Program-made: the position numbers and the translations under genes
Shown: one piece after another, positions 1 to 7,408 of the stretch
How the letters are laid out: the number at the start of each line of letters is the position of its first letter
Position numbering within the stretch: position 1 is the first letter of the stretch
Assembly: GCA_021798235.1 (NCBI GenBank)
Contig: JAJZMO010000333.1
Coordinates: forward strand, 1-11,293
Origin: Acidobacteriota bacterium
GTDB lineage: Bacteria; Acidobacteriota; Terriglobia; Terriglobales; Acidobacteriaceae
Direction: 5' to 3'
DNA: 11,293 nt
The notes under the pieces: model-generated
Seen by the model: the letters and a program-made list of their open reading frames with translations, nothing else
The model's database searches: none
What the model was told of the DNA's origin: nothing

Positions 1-38
1 GGATCCTTGCTGCCGACATATCCAACGATGCCGCACAT
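1..38 (-). CDS. glmS: Glutamine--fructose-6-phosphate aminotransferase, N-terminal fragment (truncated by window edge)
   Basis: Only the first 12 codons are present, reading MCGIVGYVGSKD on the minus strand from an ATG at 38-36. This is the classic GlmS amino terminus. After removal of Met1, Cys2 becomes the N-terminal nucleophile of the glutaminase (Ntn) domain, which supplies ammonia to make glucosamine-6-phosphate for peptidoglycan and LPS precursors. A good Shine-Dalgarno sequence (AGAGGAAA, 44-51) leaves 7 nt between AGGA and the ATG, which fixes the start. The gene lies 33 bp downstream of purS on the same strand and may be cotranscribed with it. Related Ntn amidotransferases such as PurF and AsnB also begin MCGI, but the following VGYVG favours GlmS. 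The rest of the gene lies outside the window. Confidence 0.85.
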   Translation of the reverse strand, partial: MCGIVGYVGSKD

Positions 39-43
39 AGCGC

Positions 44-51
44 TTTCCTCT
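44..51 (-). promoter_or_regulatory. Ribosome binding site of glmS
   Basis: The minus strand reads AGAGGAAA, with 7 nt between its AGGA core and the ATG at 38. It is one of the clearer Shine-Dalgarno sequences in the window and helps identify the otherwise tiny glmS fragment as a true gene start. Confidence 0.75.
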
Positions 52-71
52 GCGATGCCTAAGTAGAATTT

Positions 72-329
72 CTAGTTGGCCGCGGCAACGTCCAGCCGAT
101 AGGTGTACTCTTCCATGACCGGGTTGACGAGCACTTCGCGCGCGATGCGCTCGATCTCGGTCTGCGCCTCGGCCAGCGTCATGTCATCATTCAGCGTGAC
201 CTGGAAGTATTTGCCCTGGCGAACGGCCTCAACGCCTTTGTACTGCATTTTGCGCAGAGCGCCGTGGATGGTCTGGCCCTGCGGGTCCAGCACCGTGGTG
301 CGGAGCGTGACATAAATGTGAGCCTTCAT
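72..329 (-). CDS. purS: Phosphoribosylformylglycinamidine synthase subunit PurS
   Basis: This is an 85-residue protein beginning MKAHIYVTLR and ending in VAAAN, the usual PurS length. PurS is the small dimeric subunit that joins PurQ (glutaminase) and small PurL (synthetase) to convert FGAR, ATP and glutamine to FGAM, the fourth step of purine synthesis. Family-typical stretches are VTLRTTVLDPQG near residues 7-18, the central VEAVRQGKYFQV and the C-terminal NPVMEEYTYRLDV. The reading frame stays open to a GTG at 377, but the ATG at 329 matches the family start. No Shine-Dalgarno sequence precedes it. Instead a perfect TATAAT ends 7 nt before the ATG, so the mRNA may be leaderless. purQ and purL are not beside it: the next gene is glmS. 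A separate PurS implies the PurLQS type of enzyme rather than the large fused PurL. Confidence 0.93.
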   Translation of the reverse strand: MKAHIYVTLRTTVLDPQGQTIHGALRKMQYKGVEAVRQGKYFQVTLNDDMTLAEAQTEIERIAREVLVNPVMEEYTYRLDVAAAN

Positions 330-336
330 TGTCCCG

Positions 337-342
337 ATTATA
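337..342 (-). promoter_or_regulatory. Candidate -10 element for purS
   Basis: The minus strand reads TATAAT, a perfect match to the sigma-70 -10 consensus. Seven nucleotides separate it from the purS ATG at 329, so transcription would be expected to begin at or next to the start codon. No recognisable -35 hexamer lies 16-18 bp upstream. It overlaps a plus-strand -10 candidate at 339-344. Confidence 0.55.
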
Positions 343-344
343 CT
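339..344 (+). promoter_or_regulatory. Candidate -10 element for ppa
   Basis: The plus strand reads TATACT, five of six matches to the -10 consensus, and shares TATA with the minus-strand purS element. It would give a leader of about 55 nt before the ppa ATG at 407. No convincing -35 is visible, so this is a candidate only. Confidence 0.35.
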
Positions 345-406
345 GGGGGCAGGCAGCAGAAGGCAGGATGCAGGCACGCTGTCGCGTTTCCAACTAGAAA
401 GCGATC

Positions 407-958
407 ATGACCAACTACCTAGAACTTCCCGTCGGCAAGCAAGTGCCCGAGGTGATCCACGCCGTCATTGAAATCCCCGGCGGCGGCGTCAACAAATATG
501 AGTATGACAAACAACTGCACGTCTTCCGGCTGGATCGCAACCTGTACTCGCCCGTACATTACCCCGGCGACTATGGCTTCATCCCCAGCACGCTCAGCAA
601 AGACGGCGATCCGCTCGATGTGCTGGTGCTGGTAGACTTTCCCAGCTTCCCCGGCTGCGTGATGGATGTGCGCCCCATCGGCGTGCTGGAGATGCTGGAC
701 CAGGGCATTCCCGACGAAAAAATTCTGGCCGTGGGCAAAGGCAATCCGCGCTACAACGATGTGTGGAACTACTCCGAAATTTATCCGCACATGCTGCGTG
801 AGATCACGCACTTCTTCGCCATCTACAAAGATTTGGAAGGCAAGCGTGTGGAAGTCAAGGGTTGGCGCGACGCCGCCTATGCCCGCTCGGTCATCGTTGA
901 GTCTGCCGAGCGCTTTATCGAAAGCAAATCCCAGAAGGTACTCACCGCCAAGGTGTAA
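407..958 (+). CDS. ppa: Inorganic pyrophosphatase, family I (soluble)
   Basis: This 183-residue cytoplasmic enzyme hydrolyses pyrophosphate to two phosphates and so pulls biosynthetic reactions forward. The family I signature DGDPLDV is at residues 66-72, with metal-binding Asp66, Asp68 and Asp71. Other active-site residues known from the E. coli enzyme line up by position: Glu22, Lys30, Glu32, Arg44, Tyr56, Asp98, Asp103, Lys105, Tyr140 and Lys141. Length is close to the bacterial norm (about 175 residues), and nothing essential appears missing. The ATG at 407 gives the expected short N-terminus, although its Shine-Dalgarno sequence is weak. It diverges from purS across 77 bp, and recX follows 13 bp after its stop, so the two are probably cotranscribed. 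The function is secure. Confidence 0.97.
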   Translation: MTNYLELPVGKQVPEVIHAVIEIPGGGVNKYEYDKQLHVFRLDRNLYSPVHYPGDYGFIPSTLSKDGDPLDVLVLVDFPSFPGCVMDVRPIGVLEMLDQGIPDEKILAVGKGNPRYNDVWNYSEIYPHMLREITHFFAIYKDLEGKRVEVKGWRDAAYARSVIVESAERFIESKSQKVLTAKV

Positions 959-971
959 GCGGCAACCCATC

Positions 972-1535
972 ATGGCCTTCGCATCCCAGCGCGCGCGCAA
1001 AGAAAAAGCTCCGCTGGAGGTGGAGGCCCTGTATGAAGTGGCCGTGCGTGCACTGGCCCGCAAGATGCGCACCGTGTCTGAGCTGAAGCGCCTGCTACAG
1101 GCGCGCGTGGAGCCGGGCGAAAACGGCACAATCAAAGTTGCCGCCGTGCTGGCCAAGCTGACCGAACAGAAATATCTGGACGACGCCGCCTACGCCAGCA
1201 CCTTCACCCGCCTGCGCCAAGAGAATGAAAAGTTTGGCCGCCGCCGCGTGCAGCAGGACCTGATGCAGCGCGGGGTTCGCGGCGAATTGGTGACGGAGAC
1301 CCTGGACGCTGCCTACGCCAACCTGCCAGAAGAAACGCAAATTCGGCGCTACCTAGAGCGCAAGCGCGTCGCCCCACCCACCGATGAAAAAAAGACAGCG
1401 CGCGTGGTGCGCATGTTGGTGCGCGCCGGCTTTCGCACGGCCAGCATCTTCAAGGTGCTCAAGCAATGGAACGCGCCCGAGGCTGCGCTGGAGACCATCG
1501 AAGCAATGGACGAGGATGGCGAAGCTGCAGAATAG
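972..1535 (+). CDS. recX: Regulatory protein RecX
   Basis: This 187-residue basic, helix-rich protein carries RecX features: EVAVRALARKMRTVSELKRL near residues 20-40, then YLDDAAYASTFTRLRQENEKFG and RRRVQQDLMQRGV in the middle, and a final three-helix repeat containing VVRMLVRAGF. RecX binds RecA filaments and modulates recombination and the SOS response. The reading frame extends back into ppa as far as 666, but the overlap is ppa read in another frame. The ATG at 972, 13 bp after the ppa stop, gives a normal RecX length. No strong ribosome site is seen, so translation may depend on coupling to ppa. recX is often next to recA, but recA is absent here. The acidic tail (MDEDGEAAE) is unremarkable. 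Identification rests on overall resemblance, as RecX is a loosely conserved family. Confidence 0.88.
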   Translation: MAFASQRARKEKAPLEVEALYEVAVRALARKMRTVSELKRLLQARVEPGENGTIKVAAVLAKLTEQKYLDDAAYASTFTRLRQENEKFGRRRVQQDLMQRGVRGELVTETLDAAYANLPEETQIRRYLERKRVAPPTDEKKTARVVRMLVRAGFRTASIFKVLKQWNAPEAALETIEAMDEDGEAAE

Positions 1536-1536
1536 C

Positions 1537-1570
1537 CGGATCCAATGCCAGCACTTGCGCATTGCATCCG
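1537..1570. terminator. Hairpin between convergent recX and ispF
   Basis: Arms 1537-1548 and 1559-1570 are complementary at 11 of 12 positions (one C-C mismatch, 1542/1565) around a 10-nt loop. It begins 1 bp after the recX stop and ends 12 bp before the ispF stop. No T-tract follows on either strand, so it is not a textbook intrinsic terminator. It could still pause polymerase or protect the 3' ends of both transcripts. Confidence 0.5.
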
Positions 1571-1582
1571 ACCCTGCGATCC

Positions 1583-2185
1583 CTACGTGATGTCTTCCGT
1601 ATCGAAGGTGGGTCTGCGCACTGGCTGCGTCCCGGATTCCTCCAACAGCTTGCGCACCACATCTTCAATGTGGGCTTGACTGTCGATCGCAGCGGCCTGG
1701 GATCGACCACGGTCTGAATGATCCAGCTTTTCCAACAGCACCACCGCGTGCGCAATCGCAACGTGGTCCTGCGCCAAGCCTTCGGGAGTTTTGGCCTTGA
1801 TGCCCACAGCGCTCGGCTGTACATGCAGCAATTGCGCCACATTTTCCCGCAGTCGTTCGGCGATGGGGCTAATCTTGGGCGCGGCCAGCACCAGTGTTGT
1901 GTCCACGTTGACGATTTGGTAGCCAGCGTTGCGCACCTCTTCGAGTGCGGTCGCCAAAAAGATTGCAGAGTCGGCATTCTTCCAGCGCGCATCGCCCGGA
2001 GGAAAAAAGCTGCCAATGTCCCCCACGGCCACTGCGCCCAGCAGCGCATCCGTAATGGCGTGCAGCAATACATCGCCATCCGAGTGCCCTGCCAATCCCG
2101 CAGGGTGTTCCAACTCGAGTCCGCCAATCTTGAGCGGAACTCCCGCTTGAAAAGCGTGGGAGTCCCAGCCGTAACCAATTCTCAT
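1583..2185 (-). CDS. ispF: 2-C-methyl-D-erythritol 2,4-cyclodiphosphate synthase, with C-terminal extension
   Basis: IspF catalyses the fifth MEP-pathway step, cyclising CDP-ME 2-phosphate to MEcPP with release of CMP, as a cytoplasmic homotrimer. Metal ligands Asp8, His10 and His42 lie in GYGWDSH and HSDGDVLLHAITDALLGA, followed by DIGSFFPPGD and the conserved NVDTTLVLAAPKI. The catalytic core ends near residue 154 with HAVVLLEKL, where the E. coli enzyme (159 residues) also ends. Here about 46 further residues follow (155-200), charged and partly helical-looking (AHIEDVVRKLLEESG), with no family I recognise. The C-terminal signature is KAKTPEGLAQDH rather than the E. coli TTTEKLG form. The ATG gives the exact family start; its Shine-Dalgarno candidate AGGA is distant (13 nt). 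ispD lies 73 bp upstream on the same strand, so the two are probably one operon. Confidence 0.95.
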   Translation of the reverse strand: MRIGYGWDSHAFQAGVPLKIGGLELEHPAGLAGHSDGDVLLHAITDALLGAVAVGDIGSFFPPGDARWKNADSAIFLATALEEVRNAGYQIVNVDTTLVLAAPKISPIAERLRENVAQLLHVQPSAVGIKAKTPEGLAQDHVAIAHAVVLLEKLDHSDRGRSQAAAIDSQAHIEDVVRKLLEESGTQPVRRPTFDTEDIT

Positions 2186-2258
2186 CGTGTGTTTTCGTTC
2201 CTAACTGTAAAAATTCTGTAGCTGCTCCTGCCACCATGCACCCAGCAGGCTATAGGTT

Positions 2259-2981
2259 TTATCCCAGCTGCTGGCTTAGGTAGAACTCAGCCAATTCCAA
2301 ATCTCCCGGCTGCGTGATCTTAAAATTCCGCGACGAACCGGGAACCACCGCCACGGGCAATCCTGCGCGCTCGGCCAAAGACGCTTCATCCGTGCCGAGA
2401 AAGCCATCTGCCTCGGCCTCCTGCATGATGCGCCGCAATATCCCACAGCGAAACCCCTGGGGAGTCTGCGCCAGCACAATGCGCTCCCTCGGAATGGTGG
2501 CCGTAATCAAGGCTCCCTCCGCAGTGCGTTCCACCTGCTTGATGGTATCAATCGCTGGCAGAGCCACGATGGCGGCACCATGCTTGACCACGGCATCAAC
2601 CGTGCGCTCGATCGTCGCCACGTCGATGAGCGGGCGCACGGCGTCATGGACCAAAACAACATCCTCATCCTGTGCGGGCAAGCTGCGCAACGCCGCGCTC
2701 ACGGAGGCCTGGCGTGTGTCTCCGCCGGCGACTACGACGACAATTTTCGCAAGGCCGTACTCCTCGACCTGCGCCTGCACTCGTTTCATCTCATTGGTGC
2801 GCACGGCAACGTGAATCCGTGCAACGGAGTGCATCGCAGCAAAGGTGCGCAGCGTGTGCATCAGAATCGGAATCCCTTGCAGCTGCAAAAATTGCTTGGG
2901 AGCAGCTGGAGATCCCGCCTGTGCCGGGGTGCTCATCCGCGTGCCCAAACCCGCTGCTGGAAGTATGACAAATACCTGCAT
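2259..2981 (-). CDS. ispD: 2-C-methyl-D-erythritol 4-phosphate cytidylyltransferase
   Basis: This 240-residue enzyme of the third MEP step joins MEP and CTP to give CDP-ME and pyrophosphate. The nucleotide-binding segment LPAAGLGTRM is at residues 7-16 and PKQF at 28-31, with Arg15 and Lys29 as the catalytic pair. VHDAVRP spans 111-117, TPQGFR 173-178, GTDEA 196-200, and FKIT near 220 supplies the late conserved Lys221. The loop between RM and PKQ is about seven residues longer than in E. coli and rich in Ala, Pro and Ser. The ATG at 2981 gives the family start. A GTG at 3044 would add 21 residues ahead of the Rossmann strand and is less likely. A TATAGT sits about 25 nt upstream of the ATG. 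ispF follows, and a DUF4337 gene precedes on the same strand. Confidence 0.95.
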   Translation of the reverse strand: MQVFVILPAAGLGTRMSTPAQAGSPAAPKQFLQLQGIPILMHTLRTFAAMHSVARIHVAVRTNEMKRVQAQVEEYGLAKIVVVVAGGDTRQASVSAALRSLPAQDEDVVLVHDAVRPLIDVATIERTVDAVVKHGAAIVALPAIDTIKQVERTAEGALITATIPRERIVLAQTPQGFRCGILRRIMQEAEADGFLGTDEASLAERAGLPVAVVPGSSRNFKITQPGDLELAEFYLSQQLG

Positions 2982-3006
2982 GAAATTCTCAAATCCTGTC
3001 TTTTTC

Positions 3007-3012
3007 ACTATA
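3007..3012 (-). promoter_or_regulatory. Candidate -10 element for ispD-ispF
   Basis: The minus strand reads TATAGT (five of six consensus matches), 25 nt before the ispD ATG at 2981. Transcription from here would begin after the alternative GTG at 3044, which agrees with the ATG as the true start. No good -35 is seen at the usual distance. Confidence 0.35.
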
Positions 3013-3075
3013 CGCGGAGATGGATGCGCAATGGATTGCGCCACGGCCTCCCGTTCCCACGAATTCCAAGATTCT

Positions 3076-3621
3076 TTAGTGCAGCAACAGGGCCGAAATC
3101 GCCGAGATCACACCGAGGGCAGCAAAGGCGCAGCCGAGCAGCGCATACATGCCGCGCCGGGTGAGCAAGGTGATTGAGGTGATGACCAGACCCACCTCCA
3201 GCAGCGCTTCGCCCAGGTCAAAGCGGTCGAGTTTGCGTTCGGCCAGTTGGCCCTCGGCTTCATGCTGGCGGGCTTTCGTGGCTGCGTCTTTCAGCTCGGC
3301 GCTCCACTGCGCGGAGTGCTGCTGATAGCGCGCGCGCAACTGTGCAGCAGCGGCGGCATCGGCGACGGGCAGCGTGGAGAGCATGTCCAAGGCAAGCGCG
3401 GTTTCATTCTGGCGGATGTGCTTGGCCTGATACTCGCTCCACAGGTCGCTGGCGCGGGCCTGGGCCAGCACGGCCTCCGTGGATGCGCGCTGGCCGAGCA
3501 GCGTGGTAACGGCCACCAGCACGGCAAGAATGGCCATAGCCAAGGCCACGGGGCGCGTGGAAGGGTCGTGCGCGGCATGCTCCTGATGCTCACGCAGTTC
3601 GTTGGATTCGTTGACGTCCAT
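3076..3621 (-). CDS. DUF4337 domain-containing membrane protein
   Basis: This 181-residue protein resembles the DUF4337 family, which has no known function. A charged, His/Glu-rich cytoplasmic-looking N-terminus (1-23) leads into a membrane segment at about 25-43 (VALAMAILAVLVAVTTLLG). The family-like stretch SDLWSEYQAKHIRQN follows at about 58-72. Residues 73-135 are Ala-, Gln- and Glu-rich and likely helical or coiled-coil. Two closely spaced membrane segments at about 137-154 and 158-180 end the protein, which has almost no C-terminal tail. No enzyme motif is visible. The ATG at 3621 has no Shine-Dalgarno sequence. It diverges from tilS across 47 bp and lies about 94 bp upstream of ispD on the same strand, so it may be in the ispD transcription unit, though ispD appears to have its own -10. 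The family call is by eye from the WxxYQAK pattern and topology. Confidence 0.75.
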   Translation of the reverse strand: MDVNESNELREHQEHAAHDPSTRPVALAMAILAVLVAVTTLLGQRASTEAVLAQARASDLWSEYQAKHIRQNETALALDMLSTLPVADAAAAAQLRARYQQHSAQWSAELKDAATKARQHEAEGQLAERKLDRFDLGEALLEVGLVITSITLLTRRGMYALLGCAFAALGVISAISALLLH

Positions 3622-3655
3622 GGCAGCAGAGTACAGGGAGTTGGCTTGGGAGCGC

Positions 3656-3664
3656 TACCATAAT
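3656..3664 (+). promoter_or_regulatory. Candidate -10 region for tilS
   Basis: The sequence TACCATAAT contains two overlapping -10-like hexamers, CATAAT (3659-3664) and TACCAT (3656-3661), ending 4 and 7 nt before the tilS ATG at 3669. No Shine-Dalgarno sequence precedes the ATG. A leaderless or nearly leaderless transcript is possible, as at purS. The opposite strand reads TATGGT here and could serve the DUF4337 gene. Confidence 0.35.
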
Positions 3665-3668
3665 CAGC

Positions 3669-5141
3669 ATGAACACCCCTGGCAGCCGCATCGCAAAGCC
3701 TGTGCCCACACTGGCGCTGGACCGCAGCTTGTTTGCGCCGGGGGAGCGCGTCTGCGTGGCCGTCTCCGGGGGCGCAGACTCGACGGCGCTGCTTTGCGCG
3801 CTGGCTGCGGCACGGGCAGAGATGGGACTGGTGCTCAGCGTGCTGCATGTTCACCACGGCATTCGCGGCGCGGAGGCAGATGCAGACGCAGCCTTCGTTG
3901 CGCAGTTGGCGGAACGGCTCGGTCTGCCCTGCACGATTGCGCAGGGCGATGCGCCAGCAATTGCACAGCAGGAAAAGATTTCTCTGGAGACGGCGGCGCG
4001 CACGCTGCGCTATGCGGAGTTTGCGCGGGTACTGCGCGCCGGGCAGGCCGATGCCATGGCCACGGCGCACACGCGCGATGACCAGGCCGAGACAGTGCTG
4101 ATGAAACTGCTGCGCGGAGCGTGGACGGAGGGATTGAGCGGCATTCATTCCACGCTGAGGATCGATGGAGCGGGGCGCGTTGTGCGTCCGCTGCTGGCGG
4201 TGCGACGCGCAGCGATTGAGGCCTACCTGCGCGCGCTGGGAGAGAATTGGCGCGAGGATGCAAGCAACCGCGACCCTGCGCACACGCGCAATCGCGTGCG
4301 CCATGAATTGTTGCCAACCTTACGCCAATACAATCCCGCGATGGAAGAACAGTTGGCGCGTATGGCCGTTCTGGCCTGCGATGAGGAGGCCTATTGGCAG
4401 GCGGAGGTGGCGCGTCTGGCGTCGCTGTTGCTGCTGCCGGGCAAGCCGGTGCGCGGTGGAGGCCGCAGCGTGGCGACGCATCCTGAACAGGCTGGCTGGG
4501 GCGTGGAGGTGCAGCAAATGATGGCGCTGCCACGCGTGCTGCGGCGCAGGTTGTTGCGTGCCACGGCGGAGCGGCTGGGAGCAAAGCTAAACTTTCAGCA
4601 AACCGAAACATTGCTGGAGATGGTCGAGGGCGGCAGCGCTGCTGCCGGGCGCAAGGAGCAGATTACGGCGGAACTCTTCGCCAGCCGCAGTGCGCGCGAG
4701 CTGCAATTGGAGCGCACCCCTGAACAGGGTGCCGCACAGGATCGCAGCCCAGGGGGAGAACTCGAATATACGCTGCCCGTGCCGGGCCGAGTGGAGGCTG
4801 TGGCCTTGGGCCTGGTCTGCACGGCCACAGTGGAACGGGGAGCGGCATTCACACTGCCCCCAGCAACGGTGCGTGCGTGGAGGCCGGGCGACCGCGTGAC
4901 GCTGGAACACACGCGCGGCCCCAAAAAGGTGAAGGAAGTTTTGGAGCGAATGCGGGTGCAGGGTGCGGAGCGTGCGCGCTGGCCCGTGGTGGAGTGGCAG
5001 GGGAAAATCGTCTGGATGCGTGGGGTACGCGTGGATGTCGGGGAATCACCGCAAGTACAGATCGAATTCCGAGCGGAAAACCTTGAGGCCGCTCCTTCAA
5101 AATCCCCACCAGGGGTAACCAGAGAAATCGGGAAAAAGTAA
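3669..5141 (+). CDS. tilS: tRNA(Ile)-lysidine synthase TilS
   Basis: This 490-residue protein of the PP-loop ATPase family modifies C34 of the CAU-anticodon tRNA-Ile to lysidine, using ATP and lysine, so that the tRNA reads AUA and is charged with isoleucine. The PP-loop SGGADST is at residues 33-39, followed by HVHHGIRG (60-67), ETAARTLRYAEF (about 106-117), HTRDDQAET (134-142), EDASNRD (196-202) and RNRVRHELLP (207-216). The last third contains WRPGDRV and a KKVKEVLERMRV / ARWPVVEW pattern typical of the TilS C-terminal domain, so this is the long two-domain form. The ATG has -10-like sequence immediately upstream and no ribosome site. The C-terminal tail (SKSPPGVTREIGKK) is probably disordered. 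ftsH follows on the same strand, an association common in bacteria (often tilS-hpt-ftsH), but here hpt is absent and the gap is 251 bp. Confidence 0.95.
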   Translation: MNTPGSRIAKPVPTLALDRSLFAPGERVCVAVSGGADSTALLCALAAARAEMGLVLSVLHVHHGIRGAEADADAAFVAQLAERLGLPCTIAQGDAPAIAQQEKISLETAARTLRYAEFARVLRAGQADAMATAHTRDDQAETVLMKLLRGAWTEGLSGIHSTLRIDGAGRVVRPLLAVRRAAIEAYLRALGENWREDASNRDPAHTRNRVRHELLPTLRQYNPAMEEQLARMAVLACDEEAYWQAEVARLASLLLLPGKPVRGGGRSVATHPEQAGWGVEVQQMMALPRVLRRRLLRATAERLGAKLNFQQTETLLEMVEGGSAAAGRKEQITAELFASRSARELQLERTPEQGAAQDRSPGGELEYTLPVPGRVEAVALGLVCTATVERGAAFTLPPATVRAWRPGDRVTLEHTRGPKKVKEVLERMRVQGAERARWPVVEWQGKIVWMRGVRVDVGESPQVQIEFRAENLEAAPSKSPPGVTREIGKK

Positions 5142-5392
5142 CCGACGTCGGCGCAGCCAGGATTGCAATTTTCCACGCATTTCCAGCAACGGGAGTAGAA
5201 TCATAAACACTTGGGAACCCAGCAATTGGAGTGCCTGGGGGGAAGATTTTTCGTCGGCAACGCGACTTTTTGCAAGCAAGAGGCATCTTTACAGTAGAGT
5301 AAGGGCGCTGCAGGGAAAGTTTAAGCTTATAAAGACGCGCGCAGTGGGGGTTCCGCAGCGAGGGAGCAGGGCGCGGAAGAAATGAGGAGTGC
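5142..5392. other. tilS-ftsH intergenic region
   Basis: No gene is supported here. The region starts with a perfect 10-bp palindrome (CCGACGTCGG, 5142-5151) directly after the tilS stop. It is locally more AT-rich than the neighbouring genes between about 5163 and 5335, as expected for a promoter region. Possible -10-like hexamers are TAGAAT (5196-5201), TAGAGT (5295-5300, 19 bp after TTGCAA at 5270-5275) and TATAAA (5328-5333), but none has a convincing -35 at standard spacing. I see no T-tract terminator for tilS, so read-through into ftsH cannot be excluded. No heat-shock type promoter was recognised. Confidence 0.5.
5384..5389 (+). promoter_or_regulatory. Ribosome binding site of ftsH
   Basis: The sequence GAGGAG lies 3 nt upstream of the GTG start at 5393. 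The match to the anti-Shine-Dalgarno sequence is strong but the spacing is short. The site lies inside a four-codon ORF (ATG at 5382, TGA at 5394-5396) that overlaps the ftsH start codon. Confidence 0.6.
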
Positions 5393-7300
<1,908 letters not shown>

Positions 7301-7314
7301 CTCGTTGTAGCGTA

Positions 7315-7348
7315 AAAAAGAGGCAGCCTGTACAGGCTGCCTCTTTTT
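7315..7348. terminator. Rho-independent terminator after ftsH
   Basis: This is a perfect 34-nt palindrome. Arms 7315-7330 and 7333-7348 pair at every base, with a core of GAGGCAGCCTG and CAGGCTGCCTC flanked by five As on the left and five Ts on the right, followed by more T/A. It starts 14 bp after the ftsH stop. The symmetry would allow it to work on both strands, but the genes on both sides run plus, so its main role is to end ftsH transcription. Confidence 0.93.
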
Positions 7349-7385
7349 ATTTTGCGCGCACACCGCGCATACCGGACGCACTCCG

Positions 7386-7391
7386 TACAAT
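7386..7391 (+). promoter_or_regulatory. Candidate -10 element for lptE-holA
   Basis: TACAAT (five of six matches) lies 17 nt upstream of the lptE ATG and downstream of the ftsH terminator. It would give a leader of about 10 nt. A possible GGAG at 7392-7395 is 13 nt from the ATG, too far for a standard ribosome site. No -35 was recognised. Confidence 0.35.
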
Positions 7392-7408
7392 GGAGTTGGG
7401 TTGCAACC

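Noticed and set aside
666..971. Upstream extension of the recX frame inside ppa
   Set aside because: These codons are ppa in another frame. RecX similarity begins after the ATG at 972.
419..1156. Long minus-strand open frame (245 codons) opposite ppa and recX
   Set aside because: It lies antisense to two well-supported genes, has low-complexity His/Ala/Gly-rich translation and matches no family. It is a codon-bias shadow.
1459..2178. Minus-strand open frame of 239 codons overlapping ispF
   Set aside because: It is ispF read in another frame. The translation is Arg/Trp/Cys-rich and unlike a folded protein.
2982..3044. Alternative GTG start for ispD at 3044
   Set aside because: The added 21 residues precede the conserved first beta strand, GGGAGG is only 2 nt from the GTG, and the -10 candidate at 3007-3012 lies inside the extension.
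3291..4304. Minus-strand open frame of 337 codons spanning the DUF4337 gene and tilS
   Set aside because: It crosses two real genes and the divergent spacer, with Arg/Cys-rich out-of-frame translation.
7352..7408. TTG start of the lptE frame at 7352
   Set aside because: It would put 19 mostly polar residues before the signal peptide and starts next to the terminator. The ATG at 7409 fits a lipoprotein.
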